The notes beneath the pieces were generated by a model that was not told the DNA's origin, ran no database searches, and saw only the letters and a program-made list of their open reading frames with translations. A DNA stretch of 64,000 bases from Anodontia alba (taxonomy: Eukaryota; Mollusca; Bivalvia; Lucinida; Lucinidae), in NCBI GenBank assembly GCA_964016985.1, contig OZ024833.1, positions 62,947,463 through 63,011,462 of the forward strand, written 5' to 3'. The translations under genes were made by a program, and so were the position numbers. Numbering within the stretch: the first letter of the stretch is position 1; each line of letters starts with the position of its first letter. Below are positions 1-10,058 of this stretch, in pieces.

Positions 1-50
1 TGTGTGTGTGTGTGTGTGTGTGTGTTGGGGAGGGGGGAGTTGGGGGGGGT
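1..50. repeat. (TG)n microsatellite with G-rich tail
   Basis: Alternating TG at the window edge followed by G runs. The repeat continues beyond the window. Confidence 0.95.
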
Positions 51-221
51 CACCACGTTTTCTTGGAATGAACGTTCTTTGTAATCCAAGCATTTTGTAG
101 GGGTCACAGTTATGTAGTGCGTGATTTGTGTTGCTGTCATCTTCTTGTTTTGATGTTTTCCAGTCTGCTTGCACTCGGCTCTGCAGAATCGTTCCGAACA
201 GATCGACGGTAGCAAACACAG

Positions 222-458
222 TGAGCCGTGACGTCAGCAAACGTACCTTCGAACATGTTCGCCAATCGAAGATTCAGATCAGCCTGCGCATTCAGTCTAG
301 TCAGAATCTTCACCGGGCGCAGTTTGGATAGCCAAGAGCGCATAGTTTACTTCATGCGAGCAACGAAGACGCTGATTAGACTTCAAGCATGCGCAGGCTG
401 ATTTGCGCCTTCGTTCGGCGCATATATCAGAAGGTACGGTTTGTCACATTACGGCTTA
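222..458. mobile_element. Family A palindromic MITE, copy 1
   Basis: Ends GAGCCGTGACGTCAGCAAACGTACC and its diverged inverse near 435-458 mark a foldback element. Inside are two inverted arms with the GATCAGCCTGCGC and GCGCAGGCTGATTTG motifs and the central TGGATAGCCAAG segment seen in the other A copies. No coding capacity. Transposase source is unknown; I place it as a MITE only from structure and copy number. Confidence 0.8.
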
Positions 459-534
459 CTGTATGTACGTGTGTCCTTGATAAGTGCAACTGTATAGGCA
501 CTGTTAATGACTTCACACTCGAAGACTGATAATT

Positions 535-746
535 GTAGCCGCAACGTACCTTCTGTTGTGTTCGATCAACAAAGATTCAAATTAGCCTGCATACCCGCGC
601 AGTCATATCAGTGTCTCAATTGACCACATGAAGAAATCTTACATCCTTGGCTAGATAAAATGCGCCCAGAAAAGATTCTGAACAGTGTTCTGATTCTTCG
701 CTGGGTGCACATGCCCGGAGGTACGTTTACTGACGTTGCGGTCCAT
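535..746. mobile_element. Family A palindromic MITE, copy 2
   Basis: Runs from GCCGCAACGTACC to ACGTTGCGGTCC. The left arm is shortened (the GTGAGGAAACGT part is missing) and the centre keeps CTTGGCTAGATAAAATGCGCCCAG. It lies about 75 bp after copy 1 in the same orientation of features. Confidence 0.75.
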
Positions 747-974
747 TTGATGGCGGAGGTTCAAGTACTGGTAAACCGTTTACAGTTTTATAAGATTTCA
801 TCTGACACCTCAAATCTTTATTGATGCCAACTATGTTGTAAACTTATGTCTTTTCTCCAATGTGTTACAAGGACGAACGGATGGTCGATGCTGATAAGTT
901 ATGCGAAAAATGTTTACTTGAAATATTGTTAAGTAGAATCGATACCCTTTCAGGGGAGGTTATTCTGCCAACTT

Positions 975-1080
975 TGTTTTGTCCCCATTTTGAAAAGGGG
1001 GTTCGCTTAAAGAACGCAAAAGAAATCGGGAGCAAATTCTCCCCTTATTATGTAGACCTCGGTCAGAAGATGCATAATGT
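975..1080. repeat. Family E hairpin, degenerate copy
   Basis: Contains TTTGAAAAGGGGG, GGGAGCAAATTCTCCCC and a GGTCAGAAG end, the features of family E. An open frame across it (860-1159 +) is explained by the repeat and has no recognisable protein similarity. Confidence 0.45.
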
Positions 1081-1146
1081 GCAGGAAAAAAATCGCCAGA
1101 AAGTTGTAAAAAAATATAGGAAAATCCACCAGCAGTATCCGGTCCC

Positions 1147-1402
1147 TTGGTACTTTTAAGGGCTCCATATTCCTTAAAAATGAAATGTGTCTTTATCTTA
1201 TCTCTGAATTAATGTTGACAACATTAATTCAGAGATACGATAAAAATCATTTCATTTTGCTCCAGTTCAAAAACGAGAGACTAACTGAAATTTTACAGGC
1301 TGTCAGGTGCCACATTTTATGTTCGTATTAATGCATATCAATTTATTAAACATTTCTTGGATAATTAAATGTCTACTTTTGAGGAATATGGAGCCTTTAA
1401 GA
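1147..1402. mobile_element. Family N palindromic MITE, copy 1
   Basis: Terminal inverted repeat AAGGGCTCCATATTCCTTAA against GAGGAATATGGAGCCTTTAA. The centre is a near-perfect hairpin, TATCTCTGAATTAATGTTG pairing with its complement around 1195-1240. The GACAGCC/GGCTGTCAGGTG segment recurs in copies 2 and 3. Confidence 0.8.
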
Positions 1403-1674
1403 AGTTATAAACGCTTTGTAAGGAAGTCAACCGACTTAAATTTATTGATATTTTTCTGACTTGGTCTTGAAATATTGTTTGACTAATCTTTTAAGAGGTT
1501 TACTTGACTAAAATGTATGACGAAAATGTTTTGCGTAAAACATAATAATGGGTAGCACACAGAAAATATTTTGAACCACGCCTTGAGGAAACTGACTCGG
1601 AAGAGACATGACAATTCTGACAGTTACCTCTCCTGAAGTGTATTAATTCTCCTTAATGATATTGCATGCAATCA

Positions 1675-2025
1675 ACGAACGCCCCGATCGAATTACGCGG
1701 ATGTGAAAGCTGATCCATTACGTAAACATACCTATTCAAACATATTGAAAATTTTACCACAAAAAAATGAAAAATTTTCAAATAAAAAATTCTGATATTT
1801 TTCATATTTCTGCTCAAAACATAGATTGTGGATACTCGTTAGAACCGCCTCGGAGAGGCGTTTCTAACGAGTACCCACAATCTTTGTTTTGAGCAGCAAT
1901 AAGAAAAATAATGTATACCCCTGTAAACCCCAGTTTTACTATGTAAAAGTGGGGTTTAAGGGGGTCAAAATTATATAGGTATGTTTTTGTGATGTTTACC
2001 GTCGTTGTCCGAATATGCCCTTAAG
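1675..2025. mobile_element. Family C MITE remnant, split by a B element
   Basis: Left fragment carries GATCGAATTACGCGGATGTGAAAGCTGATC and the right fragment (from 1995) continues CGTCGTTGTCCGAATATG. Joining them rebuilds a C arm with the spacing of intact C copies, so the B copy at 1716-1994 inserted into a pre-existing C element. Confidence 0.65.
1716..1994 (+). mobile_element. Family B hairpin element, copy 1
   Basis: Complete copy: CATTACGTAAACATACC to GGTATGTTTTTGTGATG. Left arm TATTCAAATATATTGAAAAT type, central hairpin at about 1810-1900 (GGGTACTCGTTAGAACCGCC and inverse), right arm with its own ACCCCAGTTTTAC/GTGGGGT hairpin. Non-coding. Host flanks rejoin without duplicated bases. Confidence 0.9.
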
Positions 2026-2134
2026 ATTCCATTTATCATTGCACGGCTTAGGTTAATTTATCATTATGCAAGTCTACATGTATGTTCAGTATTGAATAAT
2101 TGCTGTAAACCTAGCCACTAGGTTGTAATATTTT

Positions 2135-2275
2135 TTCATGCTCAACTCAGCTGAGCATGAAATTTGTCCTGCTAATAAATCTCAAATTACTAATACTTGT
2201 ATTTTTTTTCTTGCTATCAAATAGCTGAGGATGAAAATTTCTCTGCTAATAAATATGAAAAAGCCAACTATCATA
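2135..2275. repeat. Family O palindromic repeat, copy 1
   Basis: Alternating segments TTCATGCTCAACTCAGCTGAG and GAAATTTGTCCTGCTAATAAA, partly repeated as GAGGATGAAAATTTCTCTGC. The same modules occur in inverted order at 7345-7560. Confidence 0.6.
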
Positions 2276-2291
2276 TCGAGCCGGTCAGTTA

Positions 2292-2520
2292 ATCTAATCG
2301 AACTTTTCCAGGACAGACCTGGTCATCTAAGCAGTTGACCATTACTTTAGCATATACTTTCGCCAGCAACTGAAAAATGCTCTTCTTGAATCAGCAGAAG
2401 GAGGAAACTGATCATAGAAAGGATTTCATTATCAACGTCCGCGAAAGTTATGTAATCGACCTGGGATTCGAACTCACACAACCTGGTGCACTCTGTTTCA
2501 TAATATCCGTGTTATATCCT
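2292..2520 (-). mobile_element. tRNA-derived SINE, 5'-truncated copy 1
   Basis: Read on the minus strand, GAGTTCGAATCCCAGG near 2475-2460 is a textbook Pol III box B. The body includes CTTCTGCTGATTCAAGAAG (plus strand 2383-2402), which recurs in the copy at 9110-9400. Box A is not visible, so the head is truncated. SINEs of this kind depend on a LINE for retrotransposition. Confidence 0.65.
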
Positions 2521-2740
2521 ACACTTTGTTTGATTCCTAAAATTGGATTTCCTAGCAATTTTTCTAAATTTATAAACTGAGTCACCATAACACTCTGGAT
2601 CCGATAATCTGATTCGGCTCAGTAGGCAGACGAATTGTCTCACGTTTCGATGACCCAAAATGCGATTCCTCAATGCATGTTAAAGCAAGGAGGACATGAT
2701 CCTGCCATTCACACGATGTTGGGCGACCAACAATCGCCTT

Positions 2741-2846
2741 CCCAGCTAGCATTCTTTATAAATCTACAGCGGGCCATTATCGGCCCGTCAGCTACCTTGG
2801 CGTCTGATAACGGCACGCTTCAGATTTATGTAGAATGCTTACTGGG
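2741..2846. mobile_element. Family I palindromic MITE, copy 1
   Basis: CCCAGCTAGCATTC to GAATGCTTACTGGG, with AGCGGGCCATTATCGGCCCG around the centre. About 106 bp. It shares the CCCAGC..GCA terminal pattern with family J. Confidence 0.85.
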
Positions 2847-2899
2847 TTAATCCCGGTACGTGAAGCTACATAGTTTATGCCTCAATGTGAGAAAATGTA

Positions 2900-2962
2900 C
2901 TTCTGACATATGCGCACAACGAAGACTCCGCGCAGTCTGATCAGAGTCTTAGATGCCCGCTT
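2900..2962. repeat. Fragment of a family A/C arm
   Basis: GCGCACAACGAAGACTCCGCG followed by GTCTGATCAGAGTCTT matches one arm of families A and C. No partner arm is nearby. Confidence 0.5.
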
Positions 2963-3078
2963 GAAGATAGCTACAGCCTTGGCTTTCCAAATTGTGCTCA
3001 TCAGACTCTGTCAACTGTACTTCAATGAGGGTAGCATTCAACAGCAATTGTAAAAGTTAAATATGGGGATACATAAGG

Positions 3079-3140
3079 AAGTCCACAGTCAGGGAACACA
3101 GCCCCCAAACACCAGTGAATAAGGGTTTGATTACAAAAAC
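3079..3140. repeat. Dispersed repeat shared with 34104-34155
   Basis: AAGTCCACAGTCA, then ACAG.CCCC.AA and GTGAATAAGGGTTTG, recurs at 34104-34155 in the same order. It precedes the P repeat field. Identity of the parent element is unknown. Confidence 0.5.
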
Positions 3141-3204
3141 AACACTTTGTCGAGAACAGAACAAACAGACAAAGATAGAACAGACAACAAAGAGCTCTTT
3201 TAGG

Positions 3205-3660
3205 TAAAGTTTATCAAGTATTAGTTCAATATATACATTATCAATATTAGCAAGTCATCAAAGTATCTAGAAGTAGCAGTCTGCAAGCAAAATCACCACC
3301 ACCAACAACAAAAACTCTACTATAGTACATTGTAGTTCTAAACTTGTTCGGTTAATAACTTACATGTATACAACAGCATTACCAATATTAACAAGTCAGC
3401 AAAGTATCTAGAAGTAACAGTTTGTAAACAAAACCACCACCACCAACAACAAAAACTCTACTCTAGTAGTTCTAAAATTGTTCTGTTAATCAGTAACTTA
3501 AACAAGAGCATTATCAATACTAGCAAGTCATCAAAGTATCTAGAAGTAGCAGATACTTTAAACAAAACCACGATCAACAACTACAAAAACTCTACTCTAG
3601 TAGTTCTAAAGTTGTTCGGTTGATAACTTATACAATGGCATTATCAATATTACCAAAATA
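3205..3660. repeat. P tandem repeat field, left (about three units)
   Basis: Three units of roughly 140 bp: CATCAAAGTATCTAGAAGTA, then CACCACCAACAACAAAAACTC, then TAGTTCTAAA.TTGTTCGGTTA, then CATTATCAATATTA. On the minus strand the first segment reads TSRYFDDLL, closely like the TSRYLDDLL catalytic motif of the reverse transcriptase at 4.3-5.6 kb. The field mirrors the P field at 5560-5815 on the other side of that element. Confidence 0.75.
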
Positions 3661-3665
3661 GAAAA

Positions 3666-4110
3666 CAAGGCAATGATCAGGAATCGATACAATTATCCCA
3701 CACCTCTCATCAGAGACATCAAAGGGAAAGAAACACAAACGCGAAATAACTGGACCCTAATGGAAACATCACTAGCAGAAAGCCAAACGGACAGTTACTT
3801 TCCCACAAAGTGGCCAAATGGCTATCCAAAACAAAAAGATGTAAGCGACACACACATTCAAAGACGAACTATAACAAAAATAAACCATGACAGAAGAACC
3901 GCCTTGGAACGGTCAGTGAAAAGTATTTCACTGGGTCAGTGAAAAGTATTTCACTGGGTGAGGGGGGCTTAAATCGATTTTACGTGGCCACAATCCTCGC
4001 CCTTACTTCTGCCGCGGTTTAGACACATAATTTGTTCAGTCCGCATAAAGGCTTCCTAACTCATCAGTGCTACATCTCCGAGAACACAAAAAATCAACAA
4101 ATTACAGAGA
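3666..4110 (+). mobile_element. Family M repeat, copy 1
   Basis: Recognised by GAACCGCCTTGGAACGGTC, the following CTTAAA.C.ATTTTAC..GG and the CCGCATAAAGG end. Inside, a 24-bp stretch GGTCAGTGAAAAGTATTTCA is duplicated in tandem at 3911-3959. The open frame 3673-3942 is a by-product. Element class unknown; a non-autonomous retroelement is possible. Confidence 0.65.
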
Positions 4111-4269
4111 TGAAACATCGATGAGGACTAGACAGCACGAAACAACTGAAATGCTAGAGCAAATGAAAACCAACAGTAAGACGCCGGTGGGCCCGATCAA
4201 AGATAGAGCATCAAGTACCAACCAACATTACCCATAATTAAATTTCAAGTAAGCCTTTACGTTGGAACC

Positions 4270-5570
4270 ATCATAGAGTCTGAGGCCTAACCCGCCGGCG
4301 AGCAATTAAAGAGAGAAGCAAAGTTATTAACCGTGATTGGGTTAACAACCATGCATACAGTCTGTCGTATAACATTTATGTTGTACCCAATCTGTTTATA
4401 TTGAAGAATGATTTTACGAAATTGGGTACTGAAGTCATTGCAAGCATATATTTTTCTTAATTTATATACTAAGTCATCATAAAATTCGGGTTCTGATAGG
4501 CCTTGTTGCAGAAGAGATTTAAGTCCAACATCGAATTTAGAATCTAAATCGGAATGATGTCTATAAAACTTAGAAAAGGCTTTACGTAGTTTATGATACC
4601 GATAACCCTGATTAAGAAGTTTAGCAGGTAGCAATTTATTACGAGTGTTGAAGTCAGTTACATGACTAGACCCTCTGGCAAATCGAATTAATTGTGAAAT
4701 ACAAACACCGTAGGATGCCGCATCCAAGAAAGGAAAATTTACCATCTCAAAATCAAAATAATCGCGTTTATCATAAATTTTGCAGGAAACAAACCCATCT
4801 ACAATAGATAAATGTAAATCCAAAAATGCGGCTTCGGTATGAGAAGAATTAGCTTTATTTAACTGAAGTTCTGAGGGGGGGGGGGGGGGGGTGGTAAATT
4901 TGACTGATTAAACCGTCGAAGTAGGTATTGTCAATATTCAATAAATCATCCAAATATCTTGAAGTCGAGCTAAAAGCTTCAATGATTTCAGATTGGTTTT
5001 CAACAGAAAGGGACATCATGAAGTCTTTCATAACAAAACAAGAACAAATCAGCCTCAAGGGGTGCGCAATTTGTACCCATCGGAATACCCACAATTAGTC
5101 TAAATAATTTAGTACCAAATCTTTTATAAATATTGTCAAGTAGAAAGGTGAGACTTCACACACTTTCTGACATGTCCATAATGTATAAGTTTTATGCACT
5201 TCAGAAGTGAAAAAAGCATTTCTTACATTACATGCAAGGTAGAGGGAATCTTCTCTATGAAATGTCCATTCAATGAAATCATTTAGTTTTTCTTTTATAA
5301 GATTATGAGGGAGTGTAGCGTAAAGCGTGGAGAAATCATAAGTAGACAGACTAAAAGCACGAAATTGTCCGGATTTCAATTTATTTAAAACCTCATTTGA
5401 ATTTTTATAGACCAAAACAGATTTCTCCCTGATCTTTCGAAAACTTTGGCACAATATTTATATGTTTTTTGAAGGCAGTAAGACATGAAGTTAATACTTT
5501 AGAAAGTTTAGTGGTGGTACAAGAGCTTGAATTCGCAATAAACCGTGCTTTGTAAGGTATTTTATGAAGT
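4270..5570 (-). pseudogene. Penelope-type reverse transcriptase, broken
   Basis: Minus-strand fragments read in order: KIPYKARFIANSSSCTTT (about 5560-5500), STYDFSTLYATLPHNLI (about 5350-5300), IVGIPMGTNCAPLEADLFLF (about 5100-5040), STSRYLDDLLNID (about 4980-4930; Y-x-DD catalytic motif) and a C-terminal part with SYGVCISQLIRFARGSSHV ending in NPITVNNFASLFN. These match a reverse transcriptase widespread in corals, molluscs and other invertebrates, which I assign to Penelope-like elements with moderate confidence. At least three frame breaks are present, near 5100, 5040 and at a 17-G run (4875-4891) where the protein should pass through the IYPPEL region. No GIY-YIG endonuclease is seen. It is inactive. 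P repeats lie on both sides. Confidence 0.75.
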
Positions 5571-5815
5571 CATCAAAGTATCTAGAAGTAGCAGTTTGTA
5601 AACAAAACCCACCAACAAACAACAACAAAACTCAACTCTAGTAGTTCTAAAGCTGTTCTGGCAATAGGTAATTTAAACAAGAATATTATCAATACTAGCA
5701 AGTCATCAAAGTATCTAGAAGTAGCAGTTTGTAATCAAAACCACCATCAACAACAACAGAAAACTACACTCTAGTAGTTCTAAAGTTGTTCGACTAATTA
5801 TTTATAGAAGAGCGG
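5560..5815. repeat. P tandem repeat field, right (about two units)
   Basis: Two units with TCATCAAAGTATCTAGAAGT, ACCACC..CAACAACA and TCTAGTAGTTCTAAAG. The first unit joins the reverse-transcriptase reading directly: ATTTTATGAAG from the RT is followed by TCATCAAAGTATC. Confidence 0.75.
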
Positions 5816-6056
5816 TGTATTAAGCTGATGTTACATATGCCAATCTTTGGATGCCTTTTGACATAACTCGTTCATTTACTTTAGCACCTTGTTTTTATAA
5901 ATCTTGCCCATTTGTTGCATCTATTTGTACTACAGGGCATTTGGAATTGAAGAAGATAGCGTAAAGAACGTTTTCGTACTTAGAGATCTTTTCGCAATAA
6001 CTGGTCTGTTTTGATTTTTGGAGCCCTGCACTTCGTTTTTAACCTTTCAATGGTGA
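5816..6056. other. Unassigned AT-rich sequence
   Basis: I see no repeat family, open frame or RNA gene here. Confidence 0.5.
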
Positions 6057-6269
6057 TAACCCTTGTCCTGCTGAATAAATTATGATGCCACACCCACTTC
6101 TAATCTTCAGCCAATCAGATTCCATGATTAAGATTGTTGATATAAATTCACATACTGAATGGCAAAGAGTGTAGATCCAGATCAGTTGGCTTCTGAAGAA
6201 GCCAACTGATCTGGATATATACTGTTTGCAAAGGCAGTTTATATTCGGATTCAGCAGGACAGGGGTTAA
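6057..6269. mobile_element. Family H TTAA-type MITE, copy 1
   Basis: Begins TAACCCTTGTCCTGCTGAAT and ends ATTCAGCAGGACAGGGGTTAA. Central hairpin AGATCCAGATCAGTTGGCTTC with its inverse near 6175-6215. TTAACCC ends and a TTAA target are the pattern of piggyBac-related elements; no transposase is present. Confidence 0.8.
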
Positions 6270-6376
6270 AAATATACATTCAAATCATCAGCAATTCATC
6301 TACCATCGTTTTGACATATTTTTATATGTTTTGAGCAATTCCCTGGCACATTTCACACGGTTATTACAAGTACTTG

Positions 6377-6620
6377 GGCGGTGCCATGAGGCGAAAACGT
6401 GTCTTCGGACATATGCCGACAGCGAAAGCCTAGATCAGCCTGTGCGCATCCGCGCAGTCTGATCAGGACATTCGCTGTCCGTTAACAAAATCATTGGACA
6501 CAATACAATGTATCAATGGAGAGCAAATGACCGGATTATACTTAGCGCAGTCGTGGAACGATTCTGCATCTGTGCAATTTGCGCATGCTCGAAAACGCAT
6601 TTTCGCTTGGCGAGGCCCAT
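6377..6620. mobile_element. Family C palindromic MITE, copy 2
   Basis: GCCATGAGGCGAAAACGTGT at the left and ATTTTCGCTTGGCGAGGCCC at the right, with GATCAGCCTGTGCGCATCCG arms and the AATCATTGGACACAATACAA centre. Open frames at 6226-6462 and 6494-6727 are incidental. Confidence 0.8.
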
Positions 6621-6789
6621 TTTGTTCCTTTGAAAACAAGTGGGCTACCCAAAAGGTACATATCTTCCTAAGCCCTAAATATTCTATTAAACGTTTATGT
6701 ATAGCTGCCGATGTTATCCCTTCATAAGCTGGAGTTTCTACAATAGTATATCATGCATCCTCTTCAACTGTATTTTTCACAGCAGCAGT

Positions 6790-6897
6790 CTCAGTAAGCA
6801 TTCTACATAAACCTATAGCGGGCCATTATCGGCCCGCCAGGGTAGCTGACGGGCCGATAATGGCCCGCTGTAGATTTATAAAGAATGCTAGCTGGGG
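6790..6897. mobile_element. Family I palindromic MITE, copy 2
   Basis: CAGTAAGCATTCTACATAAA to AAGAATGCTAGCTGGGG, centre GGGCCATTATCGGCCCG repeated in inverse. The outermost CCC on the left is changed. Confidence 0.85.
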
Positions 6898-7255
6898 TGT
6901 TAGCTTTAGCTATTGAAATACGGGGTCTCTTACAATCCTATCTCTGTTTTTTCCCCCATTTTGAAATGTATGTAACAACCGCCGAACTGTCACTATCGAA
7001 ACGACAGAAGATCCTTAAACATCCCATAGTCTGTGTTGTAGGAATATTAAAGGTACCGAGGGGTTGGGGTGAGGGGGTGGGGGTGGGTGAGGGTTTGGGC
7101 GGGGACTTTTCTCACGTTGCATCTCTTAATGCATGAAGTTTCTTTTTGTCTGGCGTTTACACTAAATTTTGGGAAAACCTTGAATACCTACCGTCCTAAA
7201 AATTTACGAAATTCATTTAACTATCTACCTGTTGTTCAGCTTAAAATTGCTGGGT
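6898..7255. other. Unassigned sequence with a G-rich patch
   Basis: A GGGGTGAGGGGGTGGGGGTG stretch near 7058-7100 produces two overlapping short open frames with no protein features. Nothing else recognised. Confidence 0.5.
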
Positions 7256-7261
7256 GAATGA

Positions 7262-7345
7262 CAAACAGGGTTGCCCTAGATCAGACCCGAAGAATGTGTT
7301 GTCTGATCTAGGTCTAACCTTTTGCCCAGGCCCCGAGGTTTTTGT
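7262..7345. repeat. Hairpin related to family G/H cores
   Basis: GGGTTGCCCTAGATCAGAC pairs with GTCTGATCTAGGTCTAACC around an AGAATGTGTT loop. The ATCAGAC/GTCTGATCT.GGTCT signature is shared with G, H, A and C. Confidence 0.5.
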
Positions 7346-7560
7346 GCTCAACTTAGCTGAGCGTGAAATTTTCTCTCTCTCTGCTAATAAATATGGAAAT
7401 GCCAACAATAGTTGGCATTTTCATATTTATTAGCAAAGACATTTTCATGCTTAGCTAGTTATGTTTAGCAAGAAAGAATTTGCAATTGGTAGTAATTTGG
7501 GATTTATTAACAGGACGAATTTCATGTTCAGCTGAGTTTAGCATGAAAAGGCCTAGCCCA
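7345..7560. mobile_element. Family O palindromic element, copy 2
   Basis: GTGCTCAACTTAGCTGAGCG at the left and CTGAGTTTAGCATGAAAAG at the right, with an inner perfect hairpin AAATGCCAACAATAGTTGGCATTT. Fuller than copy 1. Confidence 0.7.
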
Positions 7561-7807
7561 GTGCTTTGTGTAAATAAGGTACATTCATTGGTAATACAAT
7601 GAATGTTTGTCATAGACTGTCAAATTTAATTTAGCGATTACTGCTTTTGTATTTTCCAAACAGAGCCTACCAGCTTTCGAGAAATCTCAGGCATGTATTA
7701 CATAAGTTGTTTACATCAGTATTGCTAATTGTGTAATTAGAAGTAGTACAGATTGACATTCTCGGTACCGATTCACACGTATATTTTTCATAGACGCAAT
7801 CCAAGTC

Positions 7808-8069
7808 CATTACGAAAACACGCCTATTTAAATATATAGATAATTTCACCTCCAAAAGCTGTAAATTTTCAAATAAAAGAAACTCTGATATTTTTCATAT
7901 TTCTGCTCAAAACATAGATTGTGGTTACCCGTTAGAACCGCCTCGGCGAGGCGGTTCTAACGAGTACCCACAATCTATGTTTTTTAGCAGAAATAAGAAA
8001 AATAATGTATACCCCTGTATAAGTGGGGTTTAAGGGGGTCAAAATATATAGGCATGTTTCCGTGTGGTG
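7808..8069 (+). mobile_element. Family B hairpin element, copy 2
   Basis: CATTACGAAAACACGCC to GGCATGTTTCCGTGTGGTG. Central hairpin around 7895-7995. The right arm has lost part of the ACCCCAGTTTTACT hairpin. The minus-strand frame 7667-7855 is incidental. Confidence 0.88.
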
Positions 8070-8257
8070 CACTTAATCGCTAAAACCGGAAACAGTGTGG
8101 GCTCCAAGGTTAACATTCTTTGGTACCGTAATACATGACCGTGTCAGTAAAGGGGCCAGTGGAAGTGCAAACGGTTTTAGTGGACCACTTGTTTTATTTA
8201 GTGGTTAGTTTGAAGCCGTTCTGGAGTTTAATTATAAAACGATGTACAAACATAGAA

Positions 8258-8292
8258 TACAGTCGAACTTCAGTGGCTCGGAACATCTTAGT
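8258..8292 (+). repeat. Family F terminal fragment
   Basis: TACAGTCGAACTTCAGTGGC followed by TCGGAACATCTTA is the left end of family F. No right end is close by. Confidence 0.55.
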
Positions 8293-9005
8293 CTCTTACA
8301 GTATATGATCAAAAAAATATACGTCGGTTTGAAACGCCAGTGATATGTCTGGCAATGTTGACGAAATGACAACATGTGCAGAAATTGATCAAACTACTCC
8401 TTTCTTGGTTTTGCCTGTCCAAATATTTAACTTTAACACGACCTATTTCTTTCAACACTATCATTGTATGGTGTAGCTATCCATTTGTTTGGTTTAGGTT
8501 GGCAGTCGATTCATATGAAACGTTAAGTCTCAGAAAAATAAACACAAACCTATATTTCAGAATGTCTTCTGCTGCAGTTGTGATTGTCGCTTCAAGGGTT
8601 AAAGAAGAACACTCCGGTGGTTTCCTTTAAAACCCTTGCAATGGACTCTATAAAAATATGGATATTTTTATAATTCTTATTTTAGGGAAACGGCTTCATA
8701 TGGATAATTTGCCTTTCTGACTTTCTTCTGAATTCCATTTGAAATATATTCCTGCCACAATGTATTGTATCTGTTCGCATTGATACAGATACAATATGTG
8801 AACATGGACCTTTGTAAACAGTTTTGATCCGAACATAACACAGCGTATGCTCAGTGTTTGACAAAACGATGGCTCCCTCTTCAATCCATTTCAGAAGGAT
8901 GACACTATCAATGGCCGTGGTTGGGCCCATCGTGGTCCTCTTATGGGTTCTTGTGTTCTGGCTCCATATCTCCATCGAACCCTTCGCTTTGTTACATTAC
9001 AGTGT

Positions 9006-9017
<12 letters not shown>
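8293..9017. other. Unassigned sequence
   Basis: Short frames on both strands here show no protein family. A GTATCTGTTCGCATTGATAC hairpin near 8767-8792 is the only structure noticed. Confidence 0.45.

Positions 9018-9070
<53 letters not shown>
9010..9070. repeat. (TA)n(TG)n microsatellite
   Basis: Five TA steps followed by about 25 TG steps. It accounts for the CVCVCV protein tract in an overlapping frame. Confidence 0.95.
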
Positions 9071-9071
<1 letters not shown>

Positions 9072-9109
9072 ACTGCGATGTTTCACAGTGAGGTTTGTTT
9101 GTGTTGAGG

Positions 9110-9400
9110 TTTTACGGCCCAGTCAACCCAATGGGGTCATGTCGAGCGCGGTCAGTTTACCTAACCACACGTTTACTGGGCAAGCTTAGTCCCTAACCAC
9201 ACGTTTACTGGGCAAGCTTAGTCCTCTAAGTGGTAAACCAGTATAGTGCACATTCTTTCGCCAGAAACTGACAACTGCCCTTCTTGAATCAGCGGAAGGG
9301 AGAGAATGACTGTAGAAAATATTTCATGATCAATCTTCACAAAAGAAGGTTGCCGACCTTGGCGGGGGTTGAACCCGCGACCTCCTGGTCGAGGTAGAGG
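9110..9400 (-). mobile_element. tRNA-derived SINE, copy 2
   Basis: Minus strand: GAGGTCGCGGGTTCAACCCC near 9390-9370 is a box B within a tRNA-like head. The body shares CTTCTTGAATCAGCGGAAGG (plus) with the copy at 2292-2520. A 34-bp segment, CTAACCACACGTTTACTGGG with GCAAGCTTAGTC, is duplicated in tandem at 9160-9223. Box A has been lost at the junction with the M repeat. Confidence 0.7.
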
Positions 9401-9401
9401 C

Positions 9402-9660
9402 CCTTATGCAGACCGAACATTTTTGTTTCTACTTAGTATCTGCATCGGAATTTAGAGTAAAGTTTCGCGCAAGTAATGCGGGTTTAAGTCCCGTCCCCGG
9501 TTTTATTCAAAGGCGGTTCCCCTATTACAGATTTTTTTCGTGCGTCGGTGGTTTTTTATGTAACGTTTTTGTCATTGTTTGTTCTTCGTGTCTTCTTCTT
9601 TTTGTGCCTCGGTTTGCTGTGCTTTGTGAAGTGTTGTTCTCTGGGTACCTTCATTTTTAA
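9402..9660 (-). mobile_element. Family M repeat, reverse orientation, copy 2
   Basis: ATGCAGACCGAACATTTTTG and AAAGGCGGTTCCCC are the reverse complements of M-family marks. The 84-residue frame 9406-9660 is incidental. Confidence 0.6.
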
Positions 9661-9797
9661 TACTGTTTACCGTGACATTACTTTTTATAGAATATATGAA
9701 ACTCTTATCTAAATAAACAATGGAGCCTTCTGCCTCTCATAATGGAAGAGTCATGTAAGGTATCTAGGCACTCAGTGAACAGCACGTTTCAATAAAT

Positions 9798-10058
9798 CGA
9801 CTCTCGTTATCTCGACTTCGCTTATCTCGAATAACCGCTTATCTCAATGTGAAAACCTGGTCCCTGTTTTAACACGGAAATCTAAAAAAAGATAACACAA
9901 TATTGTGGAGCAATTTCTCTAACTGCAGGAGTCAAATAACATATTCATTTTGAAATGTGGTCGTTCGATTTATTTTTTTTTTTTTTTTTTCAACAATTCT
10001 GCAAATCTGATATATCAAGGCGTGGATATCTCGAAGTATTTCAGAGAAAGCTCGTTTT
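9798..10058. mobile_element. Family D MITE, degenerate copy 1
   Basis: GACTCTCGTTATCTCGACTT at the left, and GTGGATATCTCGAAGTATTTCAG at the right without the terminal ACGAGAGT inverse. The core hairpin is reduced to GTGGAGCAATTTCTC. A T17 run occupies 9969-9987. The CAGTCGA-type ends of the family suggest a Tc1/mariner, pogo-like origin. Confidence 0.7.

Noticed and set aside
860..1159. 99-residue plus-strand frame as a small gene
   Set aside because: It overlaps a degenerate family E hairpin and the end of family N; the protein shows no recognisable domain.
9360..9402. Functional tRNA gene
   Set aside because: Only the TΨC-side box B is present; the shared body places it in a SINE.
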